53,683 nt of DNA from Streptomyces sp. NRRL B-1347. GTDB taxonomy: Bacteria; Actinomycetota; Actinomycetes; Streptomycetales; Streptomycetaceae. Each line of letters opens with the position of its first letter. Position 1 is the stretch's first letter. The position numbers and the translations under genes were made by a program. The notes under the pieces were generated by a model. It did no database searches. It had not been told where the DNA came from and saw only the letters and a program-made list of their open reading frames with translations. Location of the stretch: assembly GCF_000720325.1 (NCBI RefSeq), contig NZ_JOJM01000057.1, forward strand, positions 1 to 53,683, written 5' to 3'. Shown here in pieces: positions 8,648 to 16,185 of this stretch.

Positions 8648-10339
8648 TCAGGCCTGTGACACGGGTTCCTTCACGGTGTCGGGCGCGGCGGCGGCCGCGT
8701 CGCGTACGGGCTCCGCGGGCGTCCGCCGCTTCCTCGGCAGGAGCACGGCCACAACCAGCGTGCCGACGCCGAGGATGACCGCGCCGATCAGGCTGGTGTG
8801 GGCCACCGCGTCGGAGAACGAGGCGCCCACGGCGTGCTTCATCTGCTCGGCGCCCTGGGCGAGTTCGGCGGCCTGGGCCTTCAGCCGGGCGGCCTGCTGC
8901 GGGGAGCTGGTGCCCGCGGCCTGCTCGGCGATGCGCTGGGCCTGGTGGCCGATCGCCTGGGCGACGCCGCCGCCCGCGCCGACGGAGTCCTGCGCCTGTT
9001 CCAGGGCGGACGCCGAGAGCTTGCTGCCCGCGGTCTCGTCGGCGAGGCCGTCGGCGTACGAGGTGCCGAGGACCGAGCCGAGGACGGCGATGCCGAGGGA
9101 GCCGCCGAGTTCGAGCGAGGTGTCGTTGACGGCGCCGCCGACGCCGAGCTCCGACTCCGGGAAGGCGCCCATGATCGCTTCCGTGCAGGGCGAGACCGCG
9201 AGGCCCATCGACAGGCCGAGGACGGCGAGGGGCAGCACGAAGTCCCCGTACGACGACGTCGCGTCGGTGGCGGTGAGCAGGGCCAGGGCCGTGGTGCCGC
9301 CGAGCATGCCCGCGGTGACCATGACCTTCGCACCGAGCCTCGGCGTGAGGAAGCCGGTGAGCGCGGAGCCGACGAACACCGCGCCCGCGAGCGGCAGCAT
9401 GCGCACGCCCGTCTCCAGCGGGTCGTACTCCAGGACGAACTGGAGGTGCTGGGTGAGGAAGTAGAAGGCGCCGAAGGCGGCCACGAAGAACAGGGCCACG
9501 GCCAGGTTGGAGCCGGAGAAGCCGCGCTCGGCGAACTTGCGGACGTCCAGGACGGGGCGCGGGTGGCGCAGCTCCCAGACCACGAAGAGGACGAGGCCGA
9601 CGGCGGCGACCACGGCGGCCGTGACGGCGCTCGCGCCCCAGCCGAAGCCCGGGCCCTCGATGATCATGTAGATGAGCGCGCCGATCCAGACGACGGAGAG
9701 CAGCCCGCCCACGTAGTCGATGCGCCCGGCCGACGAGGACTTCGACGGCGGTACGAGGACGAACGCGCCGACGATCGCGACGGCCGCCACGGGGACGTCG
9801 ATGAGGAACGTCGACGCCCAGCCGTGGTCCTCCAGGAGCATGCCCGCGAGCAGCGGGCCCGCGGCGATCGCGATGCCGGACGTGGCCGCCCACAGCGTGA
9901 TCGCCTTGGCCCGTTCCTCGCGCGGGAACGTCGCCGCGAGCAGCGAGAGCGTCGCGGGCATGATCATCGCCGCGCCCACGCCCATCGCGCCGCGCGCGAC
10001 GATGACGGCCGTCGAGCTGCCGGCGAGCGCCCCCGCGCCCGCGCCCGCGCTGAGCACGAGCAGCCCGAGCACGAGCGCGCCGCGCCGGCTGTACTTGTCG
10101 CCGATGGCGCCGAACAGCAGCATCAGGGCGGCGTACGGGACCGTGTACGCGTCGATGACCCATTGCAGGTCGGAGCTGCTGAGGTCGAGGTCGCGGGTCA
10201 TGTCGGGCGCCGCCACCGTCAGCGCGGTGTTCGCCATGACGGCGATCAGCAGGCTCAGGCACAGCACGAGCAGCGCCCACCAGCGACGGGCGTAGGGCCG
10301 GGCCATCCGCTCCACCGGCTCATTGATCAGCAAAGGCAT
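8648..10339 (-). CDS. MFS drug exporter, DHA2 (EmrB/QacA) family
   Basis: 563 residues with about 14 transmembrane segments. Typical DHA2 motifs are LQWVIDAYTVPYAALMLLFGAIGDKYSRR (motif A) and GPLLAGMLLEDHGWASTFLIDVP (motif C). A long Gln/Ala-rich loop (about 455-510) precedes the last membrane helix, as in actinobacterial homologues. ATG 10339 has GAGGGG 8 nt upstream; a longer start would begin inside the operator region. It is divergent from a TetR gene, with three similar palindromes between them, so repression relieved by the exported compound is likely. It probably exports hydrophobic toxic compounds by proton antiport. Confidence 0.9.
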   Translation of the reverse strand: MPLLINEPVERMARPYARRWWALLVLCLSLLIAVMANTALTVAAPDMTRDLDLSSSDLQWVIDAYTVPYAALMLLFGAIGDKYSRRGALVLGLLVLSAGAGAGALAGSSTAVIVARGAMGVGAAMIMPATLSLLAATFPREERAKAITLWAATSGIAIAAGPLLAGMLLEDHGWASTFLIDVPVAAVAIVGAFVLVPPSKSSSAGRIDYVGGLLSVVWIGALIYMIIEGPGFGWGASAVTAAVVAAVGLVLFVVWELRHPRPVLDVRKFAERGFSGSNLAVALFFVAAFGAFYFLTQHLQFVLEYDPLETGVRMLPLAGAVFVGSALTGFLTPRLGAKVMVTAGMLGGTTALALLTATDATSSYGDFVLPLAVLGLSMGLAVSPCTEAIMGAFPESELGVGGAVNDTSLELGGSLGIAVLGSVLGTSYADGLADETAGSKLSASALEQAQDSVGAGGGVAQAIGHQAQRIAEQAAGTSSPQQAARLKAQAAELAQGAEQMKHAVGASFSDAVAHTSLIGAVILGVGTLVVAVLLPRKRRTPAEPVRDAAAAAPDTVKEPVSQA

Positions 10340-10375
10340 CGGGGTCACCCCTCGGGGTACGTTCGATCGCAGGAA

Positions 10376-10395
10376 CTTGCACACCACTGTGTAAT
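10376..10395. promoter_or_regulatory. TetR operator copy 1 (imperfect)
   Basis: CTTGCAC, 6 nt, GTGTAAT. Same architecture as the two perfect copies; two positions of the second arm deviate. It lies nearest the exporter start and overlaps copy 2 by two bases. Confidence 0.65.
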
Positions 10396-10413
10396 TGCAC
10401 GGCGTTGTGCAAT
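10394..10413. promoter_or_regulatory. TetR operator copy 2 (perfect)
   Basis: ATTGCAC, 6-nt spacer GGCGTT, GTGCAAT. Perfect 7-bp arms; its centre is 18 bp from that of copy 1. Confidence 0.75.
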
Positions 10414-10432
10414 GTAGCTCACGAGCGGCCTT

Positions 10433-10452
10433 CTTGCACAGCGATGTGCAAG
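10433..10452. promoter_or_regulatory. TetR operator copy 3 (perfect)
   Basis: CTTGCAC, 6-nt spacer AGCGAT, GTGCAAG. Perfect 7-bp arms, 39 bp centre-to-centre from copy 2. It lies 27 bp upstream of the TetR start and fits autoregulation. Confidence 0.75.
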
Positions 10453-10479
10453 TGCGCGGAGGGGCGGCACAATGGCGCC

Positions 10480-11172
10480 ATGAGCCGTACGAAGCCGACG
10501 CCGCCGCACACCGGGGCCGCCGGGGCAGGGCCTGCCACCGGCGGGGCCGCGAGCGCCGCCACGGCCCGCGCCGACGCCAACCGCCGCCGCATCCTCGACG
10601 TCGCCCACACCGAGCTGACCCGGGACCCGGACGCGTCCATGGACCAGATCGCCCGGGGCGCCGGGGTGGTGCGCCGCACGGTCTACGGCCACTTCCCGAG
10701 CCGCGACGCCCTGGTCACCGCGCTCCTCGACGAGGCCGTCGAAGCGGTGCTGGCCGCGCACTCCGCCGCGTACGCCGACGTCGGCACCGAGGACCCGACG
10801 CGGGCCATCGCCGCCGCGATGCTCGGCGTCTGGCGCGTCACCGACCGCTACCGCCTGCTGCTCTCCCTGGCCCAGCGCGCCGTCACCATGGACGGCATCC
10901 GCGAACGCCTCGCCCCCATGAACGAGGCGGGCGTCGCGATGATCCAACGCGCCCTGGACGAGGGCCGGTTCACCACGGCCGTGCCGCCGCGGGCCCTGGT
11001 CTACGTCCTCGAAAGCATCGTCTTCGGCCTGATGGAGGCGGTGAACGACGGCATCCTCGACACCCAGGAGGCGGGCCGGGCGGCCGCGACCACGTTCCTC
11101 ACCGCGGCAGGCCTCCCCCTCCCAGAGGCAACGGCCCTGGTGAACGAGGTGGCGGCAAAGCAGACGGACTGA
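10480..11172 (+). CDS. TetR-family regulator of the divergent exporter
   Basis: About 230 residues. After a flexible Ala/Thr-rich N-terminus of about 30 residues comes the TetR helix-turn-helix: RRRILDVAHTELTRDPDASMDQIARGAGVVRRTVYGHFPSRDALVTALL shows the standard TVYGHFP recognition-helix end. The rest is an all-helical ligand domain. ATG 10480 is taken as the start; the purine-rich GGAGGGG lies 15 nt upstream, farther than usual. It is divergent from the MFS exporter, and the shared intergenic region holds three operator copies. It probably represses both genes and senses an exporter substrate. Confidence 0.87.
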   Translation: MSRTKPTPPHTGAAGAGPATGGAASAATARADANRRRILDVAHTELTRDPDASMDQIARGAGVVRRTVYGHFPSRDALVTALLDEAVEAVLAAHSAAYADVGTEDPTRAIAAAMLGVWRVTDRYRLLLSLAQRAVTMDGIRERLAPMNEAGVAMIQRALDEGRFTTAVPPRALVYVLESIVFGLMEAVNDGILDTQEAGRAAATTFLTAAGLPLPEATALVNEVAAKQTD

Positions 11173-11280
11173 CCTCCGCCCCCGCCTGCCCGGAGCTTCA
11201 GCAGGAGGCCGGTCCCTCGTCTGCTGGCGCAGGCCATCGGGGAGAGGCTGGGGCGGCCGGTCGCGCTGGCGGACATCGGC

Positions 11281-12411
11281 ATGGGCGAGCCGACGACAAT
11301 CGACGCGGATGTGGGGTTGGATTTCCCCAGGGACCCCGTCGGCGCCGTGAGCGCCGCCACCACGTTCTGGAGATCCGTGAACCGCCGCGACTTCATGGCC
11401 GGATCCGGCTTCGCCGCCTCCGCCTTCACCACCCCCGTCACCCGCTGGCTCGTCACCCCCGCCGACGACAGTGCCGAACGCCGCGGGAGCCACCGGGTCG
11501 GCCGGGCCGACCTGGACGAGCTGCGGGACGCCGCCGACGACGCCCGCCGCTGGGACTCCCGCTTCGGCGGCGGGAACTGGAAGGCCAGCTCGGTCACCTC
11601 CTGCCTCGACCACCGCGCGGCCCCGCTGCTGCAAGGCAACTTCAGCGACGCGGTCGGACGCGAACTCTTCTCCGTGACCGCCGAGCTGTCCCGCCTGGCC
11701 GGATGGACCGCCTTCGACACCGGTGAACACAACGAAGCCCAGCGGCACTTCATCCAGGCCCTCAGCCTCGCCCGCGCGGGCGCGGACGTGCAGCTGGGCT
11801 GCTACGTACTCACCACCATGGCCCTGCAATCCCTCATGCGCGGCTTCGCCTCCGAGGCCATCGACATGACCCAGGGTGCCTTCAGCCGGGCCAGCGGCCG
11901 AGCCGCCCCGAGAGTGCTGGCATTCACCAAGCTCATCGAGGCCCGCGCGCACGCCCGCGAGCACGACGCGCGGGCCGCCTCGCGCGCCCTGGCCGCCTCC
12001 GAGGACCTCCTCGACCGGGCCCGGCAGGACAGTGGTGACGAGCCCAGGTGGATCGACTTCTACCAGCACGCCCGCCTCTCGGCGGACGCCTCCGAGGTCT
12101 TCCGCGACCTGAACAACCCCAAAGCGGCCCTGGCCTGGAACCAGCGGGCCGCCGCGATGCCGCCAGGAGTGTTCACCCGCTCCGTCGGCATGCGGCTCGC
12201 CATCGTAGGAACCGCCCACCTCCAGGCCCGCGACCTCGACCACGGCCTCCGGCTCGGCCACCGGTCCGTCGACATCCTCGCCCGCGTCCAGTCCAGCAGG
12301 GCCAAGGACTACGTCCGCGAGTTCAGCACGGCCCTCGGCCCCTGGTGGCGCGAGCCAGCCGTGCGCGAGTTCGCCCAGCGGGCCCGCAGGGAGCTCGACG
12401 TCATCGCCTGA
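11281..12411 (+). CDS. 5'-truncated TPR-type transcriptional regulator
   Basis: Encodes a Streptomyces regulator body with tetratricopeptide-like helices (for example NEAQRHFIQALSLARAGADVQLGCYVLTTMALQSLMRGFASEAIDMTQGAFSRA). Full-length relatives are about 430-450 residues and begin with a DNA-binding domain. Here homologous sequence continues upstream of ATG 11281 in the same frame to about 11206 (RPVPRLLAQAIGERLGRP...). It then runs into the stop codon of the TetR gene in that same frame. The DNA-binding part is therefore missing, and the gene is probably a remnant, or makes a 376-residue protein without the helix-turn-helix. The upstream limit of the remnant, about 11206, is approximate. 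Confidence 0.6.
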   Translation: MGEPTTIDADVGLDFPRDPVGAVSAATTFWRSVNRRDFMAGSGFAASAFTTPVTRWLVTPADDSAERRGSHRVGRADLDELRDAADDARRWDSRFGGGNWKASSVTSCLDHRAAPLLQGNFSDAVGRELFSVTAELSRLAGWTAFDTGEHNEAQRHFIQALSLARAGADVQLGCYVLTTMALQSLMRGFASEAIDMTQGAFSRASGRAAPRVLAFTKLIEARAHAREHDARAASRALAASEDLLDRARQDSGDEPRWIDFYQHARLSADASEVFRDLNNPKAALAWNQRAAAMPPGVFTRSVGMRLAIVGTAHLQARDLDHGLRLGHRSVDILARVQSSRAKDYVREFSTALGPWWREPAVREFAQRARRELDVIA

Positions 12412-12443
12412 CGCGTGCTTCCTCGGCGTACGGGGGTGACGGG

Positions 12444-12884
12444 TCAGCCCTTGCGCGGCAGCAGTGCGCGGACCGTCTTGCCCTGCCCCTGGCGTGGGAA
12501 CCAGCCCACGTCCTGCGCCAGTTCGCGTACGACGAGGAGCCCGCGGCCGCCCTCCCCCAGCGGGGCCGCCGAGTCGAAGTCGGGGAACTCCCCCACCGGG
12601 TCCGACACGTCGACGACCAGTGCGCCGCCCTGCGTGACGGCGAGCCGCAGCCACAGGTGGTGGTCCGCGGTGCGCGCGTGCCGGGTGGCGTTGGCGACCA
12701 GCTCGGACACGACGAGCACGGCGTCGTCGACGTCGCCGCCCCACCCCCATGCGGCGAGCCGCCGCCGCGCGCCCTGCCGGGCGAGGCCTGCGGCCGCGGG
12801 GGTCATGGGGTAGCCCGCGGACCAGGCGTGAGTGAGGTGGGCCGCGGAGGGAGGTGGGGGTGGGGGTGCCGTGGGGTTCTTCAT
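12444..12884 (-). CDS. RsbW-like ATP-binding regulatory protein
   Basis: 146 residues with a GHKL (HATPase_c) fold: N-box VVSELVANATRHA and G-box region GGRGLLVVRELAQDVGW, with the anti-sigma/serine kinase layout. In streptomycetes such small ATPases are repeatedly found beside WhiJ-like and DUF397 genes, as here, and are thought to act as partner-binding switches. The gene is divergent from the whiJ-like gene. A proline-rich N-terminal tail precedes the fold. Confidence 0.85.
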   Translation of the reverse strand: MKNPTAPPPPPPSAAHLTHAWSAGYPMTPAAAGLARQGARRRLAAWGWGGDVDDAVLVVSELVANATRHARTADHHLWLRLAVTQGGALVVDVSDPVGEFPDFDSAAPLGEGGRGLLVVRELAQDVGWFPRQGQGKTVRALLPRKG

Positions 12885-13061
12885 GCCGATTACGGTCGCG
12901 CCCTTGCGCGTTCGACTGCAATCGAAAGCCCATTGAATATCCAGGGGAGGAACATTGGACTATGCCTGGATCCGCGCAAGTGCCTGCGCGAGCACGACAG
13001 CCGGTGCCACACTCGCCGCACGGCAACCGCTGGCACACACAGCGCGACGAGAGCGAGCAGC

Positions 13062-13943
13062 ATGGCGGCGAAGCGTGGGCGCACCAGTCAGCGCCTTGAA
13101 TTGGGCCTACAGCTGAGACAGTTGCGCGAAAGTTGCGGACAGAGCGAGAGTGGAGGCGGCCTCACACGGAAGCAAGCCGTCCAAGGCCTGAAGATCTCCG
13201 AGACCTCGCTACAGCGGATCGAGACCGGCGCCCTCAACTTCCGGAACGTGGGCGACTTGCGCAAGCTGCTGAGCAAGTACGGCGTCACCGACGAGGACCT
13301 CGTCAACTCCTTCATCAACCTCAACCGGGAGTCGTCCACGCAGGATTGGCTCACCCAATACCGCGGGCCGCTACCGCCCGAGCTGCCGAGCTTCGTCGGG
13401 CTGGAGCCCGAGGCACGCAGCATGACGGCGTACCACCCGACGCTCGTGTACGGGCTCCTCCAGACCGAGCGCTACGCGACGGCGCTGCACGAGGTCCAGA
13501 AGCCGGTCGAGGAGACGACGTCGGAAGGGATCCGCAGCAGCGTTGAACTGCGCATGAGGCGGCAGGACGTGCTCACCCGGGAGGATCCGGTCAAGCTCCA
13601 TGTCATCCTCGGCGAGGCCGCCTTGCGGTATCCAGTCGGCGGCGCGGAGGTGATGCGTGAGCAGTACACGCGGCTCCTGGAGCGCTCGGAGCTGGAACAC
13701 GTCACGCTCCAGGTACTGCCGTTCCGCTGGGGGTACCGCGCCACCAACGACTTCGCGATCCTGGACCTAGGAGACCGGTTCCCTCCCCGGGTTCAGATCG
13801 ACAGCGCCTGGAACGCCATCTCCACCTCGGACAAGCCGCGCGAAGTCGCCCGCTTCACACGCCGGTTCAACGCGCTGGTCGCCTCCGCCTTGCCGCCCGA
13901 GGACACCCCAGACTTCCTGCACCGACTAGAACGGGAGCTGTGA
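13062..13943 (+). CDS. WhiJ-like XRE/DUF5753 transcriptional regulator
   Basis: 293 residues. The N-terminal XRE helix-turn-helix (about 10-80, with LTRKQAVQGLKISETSLQRIETG) is followed by the DUF5753 domain (about 110-285: SFVGLEPEARSMTAYHPTLVYGLLQTERYATAL, LHVILGEAALRYPVGG, TLQVLPFRWGY). This is the architecture of WhiJ, a developmental repressor in S. coelicolor; paralogues occur in many copies per genome. The downstream DUF397 gene starts 4 nt later, so the two are co-transcribed. The partner DUF397 protein probably modulates its DNA binding. Confidence 0.88.
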   Translation: MAAKRGRTSQRLELGLQLRQLRESCGQSESGGGLTRKQAVQGLKISETSLQRIETGALNFRNVGDLRKLLSKYGVTDEDLVNSFINLNRESSTQDWLTQYRGPLPPELPSFVGLEPEARSMTAYHPTLVYGLLQTERYATALHEVQKPVEETTSEGIRSSVELRMRRQDVLTREDPVKLHVILGEAALRYPVGGAEVMREQYTRLLERSELEHVTLQVLPFRWGYRATNDFAILDLGDRFPPRVQIDSAWNAISTSDKPREVARFTRRFNALVASALPPEDTPDFLHRLEREL

Positions 13944-13947
13944 CCCC

Positions 13948-14253
13948 ATGAACACCCGCTTCAGTGCGCTCGGCCTCGCTCCGGAGGAGGCATGGCGCAA
14001 GTCTTCGTACAGCGACGGCGTCCCCAGCAACTGCGTTGAAGTCGCCGACCTGTCCACCTGGTTCAAGTCGTCGTACAGCGGCGGCACCGGCAACAACTGC
14101 CTGGAGGTCGCCGACCTCACCCACCAGCCCAGCGCCAGCCGCAACGGAGGCGTCGGCATACGTGACTCCAAGAACCCCGGCGGCCCCGCCCTGCTGCTCG
14201 GGCTTCCCGCCTGGAGGGCCTTCCTCGCGGGCGTCGCGACCAGCGCAGGGTAG
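13948..14253 (+). CDS. Tandem DUF397 protein
   Basis: 101 residues. Most DUF397 proteins are 60-80 residues with one copy of the W-R/F-K-S-S-Y-S-x-G...N-C-x-E-V-A motif. Here the motif occurs twice: WRKSSYSDGVPSNCVEVADL (about 16-35) and WFKSSYSGGTGNNCLEVADL (about 38-57). The usual IRDSKNP and AWRAFLAGV end follows once. The second half-domain thus looks like an internal duplication. It is co-transcribed with the whiJ-like gene. DUF397 proteins act with WhiJ-type regulators; the biochemical activity is not known. Confidence 0.87.
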   Translation: MNTRFSALGLAPEEAWRKSSYSDGVPSNCVEVADLSTWFKSSYSGGTGNNCLEVADLTHQPSASRNGGVGIRDSKNPGGPALLLGLPAWRAFLAGVATSAG

Positions 14254-14256
14254 CGG

Positions 14257-14448
14257 TCAGCGGTGCAGGTGCGCCGGCAAGTCGTCCCACTGCGGCCCGA
14301 GGCGGTAGTGGGAGGTGTGCACGCAGTCCGGACACACGTACTGCGTGCACCAGCCGCCGCCCCTGCACCGGACCTCCCCCACGGGTATCGGGGCGGTGGT
14401 CCAGTGGCCGCAGACGCCGAGCACTCGGTCGGGGAGAGCAGTACGCAT
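14257..14448 (-). CDS. Small cysteine-rich hypothetical protein
   Basis: 63 residues from ATG 14448, with AGGAG 12 nt upstream. It has five cysteines (VCGHW, VRCRGGGWC, YVCPDC) and nearby histidines, suggesting a small zinc-binding fold, and a conserved-looking end, GPQWDDLPAHL. The last two cysteines form CPDC. Codon usage on this strand is typical for the genome. It is convergent with the DUF397 gene, with only 3 bp between stops. No family name is recognised. Confidence 0.55.
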   Translation of the reverse strand: MRTALPDRVLGVCGHWTTAPIPVGEVRCRGGGWCTQYVCPDCVHTSHYRLGPQWDDLPAHLHR

Positions 14449-14478
14449 GAGGGTGGTCAGCTCCTCTGAAGTCGTATC

Positions 14479-14513
14479 GGCAGCCCCCGGGCCACGGGGG
14501 TCCGGGGGCTGCC
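14479..14513 (-). terminator. Terminator hairpin after the dicarboxylate symporter gene
   Basis: Perfect 12-bp arms GGCAGCCCCCGG (14479-14490) and CCGGGGGCTGCC (14502-14513). It lies 33 bp past the stop codon at 14546. Confidence 0.75.
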
Positions 14514-14545
14514 GCACATCACTTGGGGTGCACTGCCGCGAGGGC

Positions 14546-15976
14546 CTACGCCTTCACCGGCGCCTTCTCCAGCGGCACCTGCTCGGGCACGGCCTCCGCC
14601 GCCGGAGGCGCCCCGTGCTCGTCGTCGACGAGGGTCCGCTCGTCGAAGGGCAGCTTGCCGTCGAGGACGAGGGCGACCCGGTCCCGGTCGACCTCCTTGG
14701 TCCACGTACCGATGAGGAGCGTGGCCACCGCGTTGCCCGCGAAGTTGGTGAGCGCGCGGGCCTCGCTCATGAAGCGGTCGACGCCGATGATGAGGCCGAC
14801 GCCGTCGACGAGCGCGGGCTTGTGCGACTGGAGGCCGCTGGCGAGGACGGCGATGCCGGAGCCGGAGACGCCCGCGGCACCCTTGGAGGCGATCATCATG
14901 AAGAGGAGCAGCGAGATCTGCTCGCCCACGCCCAGCGGCTGGTCCATCGCGTCGGCGATGAAGAGCGAGGCCATGGTCAGGTAGATCATCGTGCCGTCGA
15001 GGTTGAAGGAGTACCCGGTCGGCACGGTGATGCCGACGACGGGGCGGCTCACGCCCAGGTGCTCCATCTTCGCGATGAGCCGCGGCAGCGCGGACTCCGA
15101 CGACGACGTGGACAGGATGAGCAGGAACTCCCGGCCCAGGTACTTCAGCAGCTTGAAGAGGTTGACCCCGGTGACCAGGCGCAGCAGCGTGCCGAGCACG
15201 AACACGATGAAGAGCGCGCAGGTGACGTAGAAGCCGATCATGATGGTGGCCAGCGCCTTGAGCGCGTCCGTGCCGGTCTCGCCGATGACGGCGGCCATCG
15301 CGCCGAACGCGCCGATGGGCGCGGCCCACATGATCATGCCCAGGATGCGGAAGACCAGCTTCTGGATGTGCCCCACCCCGCGGAGGATCGGCTCGCCCGT
15401 GCGGCCCATGGCCTGGAGGGCGAAGCCGACGAGGAGCGCGACGAGCAGGGTCTGGAGGACCTCGCCCTGGGTGAAGGCGGAGACCATCGTCTTGGGGATG
15501 ATGCCGAGCGCGAAGTCGACGAGGCCCTTGTCCGCCTCGTCGGCCGCGTCGTGGCCCGCGGCCTTGTCCGACGAGGTCAGGTCCATGCCGGAGCCCGGGT
15601 GCAGGATGTTGCCGACGAGCAGGCCGATGGCCAGGGCGACCACGGACATCGCGACGAAGTAGGCGAGCGCGAGGCCGCCGACCTTGCCGACCTTCGCGGC
15701 CTGCCGGACCGAGCCCACGCCGAGCACGATCGTGCAGAAGATGATCGGCGAGATCATCATCTTGATCAGGTTCACGAAACCGGCGCCGAGGGGCTTGAGC
15801 TCCTTGGCGAAGTCCGGCGCGATGAAGCCGACCGCGATGCCGATGAGCACGGCTCCGATGACGGCGATGTAGAGGTAGTGGGTGCGGTCCCGCCGCGCGG
15901 GCGGGGTGCCCGTCCCCGCGGCGGGCGGTGCCGCGCCGGTCCCGGCGGCGCCCGCCGCCGTCCTGTCATCTGCCAC
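14546..15976 (-). CDS. dctA: C4-dicarboxylate:cation symporter (DctA/DAACS family)
   Basis: 476 residues with about eight membrane segments plus re-entrant loops. Family signatures are the serine-rich loop LILSTSSSESALPR, VPTGYSFNLDGTMIYL, and the C-terminal substrate region GVDRFMSEARALTNFAGNAVATLL. GTG 15976 has AAGGAGG about 5 nt upstream. It takes up succinate, fumarate or malate with cations. It is divergent from a CitA/CitB-type two-component system, the usual regulator of such transporters. Glutamate/aspartate as substrate cannot be excluded, but the neighbouring sensor type favours dicarboxylates. Confidence 0.9.
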   Translation of the reverse strand: MADDRTAAGAAGTGAAPPAAGTGTPPARRDRTHYLYIAVIGAVLIGIAVGFIAPDFAKELKPLGAGFVNLIKMMISPIIFCTIVLGVGSVRQAAKVGKVGGLALAYFVAMSVVALAIGLLVGNILHPGSGMDLTSSDKAAGHDAADEADKGLVDFALGIIPKTMVSAFTQGEVLQTLLVALLVGFALQAMGRTGEPILRGVGHIQKLVFRILGMIMWAAPIGAFGAMAAVIGETGTDALKALATIMIGFYVTCALFIVFVLGTLLRLVTGVNLFKLLKYLGREFLLILSTSSSESALPRLIAKMEHLGVSRPVVGITVPTGYSFNLDGTMIYLTMASLFIADAMDQPLGVGEQISLLLFMMIASKGAAGVSGSGIAVLASGLQSHKPALVDGVGLIIGVDRFMSEARALTNFAGNAVATLLIGTWTKEVDRDRVALVLDGKLPFDERTLVDDEHGAPPAAEAVPEQVPLEKAPVKA

Positions 15977-16185
15977 GGTTGCCTCCTTGGGCGACTACGA
16001 CCACTGCGTCCTCGCGAGTCGTGCGGCTCACGTCCTGGCGATTCCGGGTGACTATCTCCCGGGGTGTGAGGGCGGTCACCCTTGCGTTCATTGAGTTCGC
16101 GCGGAGCTCTTCGTGAACGCTGCCCATGGCGTTCCTCGCGGACGTTCCTTTAGGTCAGGCGGGTACGGCGAGGCAGACTTGCACC

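Noticed and set aside
6172..10280. Long alternative frames such as 8265-10280 minus and 7067-8593 minus
   Set aside because: Arg/Pro-rich translations overlapping the exporter and NACHT genes, which have clear motifs.
12048..13061. Reading the WhiJ-like gene as starting far upstream near 12048
   Set aside because: The upstream extension crosses the TPR regulator end and the ATP-binding gene and is not protein-like; ATG 13062 gives the normal WhiJ-type start.
14546..15976. Glutamate/aspartate transporter instead of dicarboxylate symporter
   Set aside because: Possible in the DAACS family, but the divergent CitA/CitB-type system favours C4-dicarboxylates.
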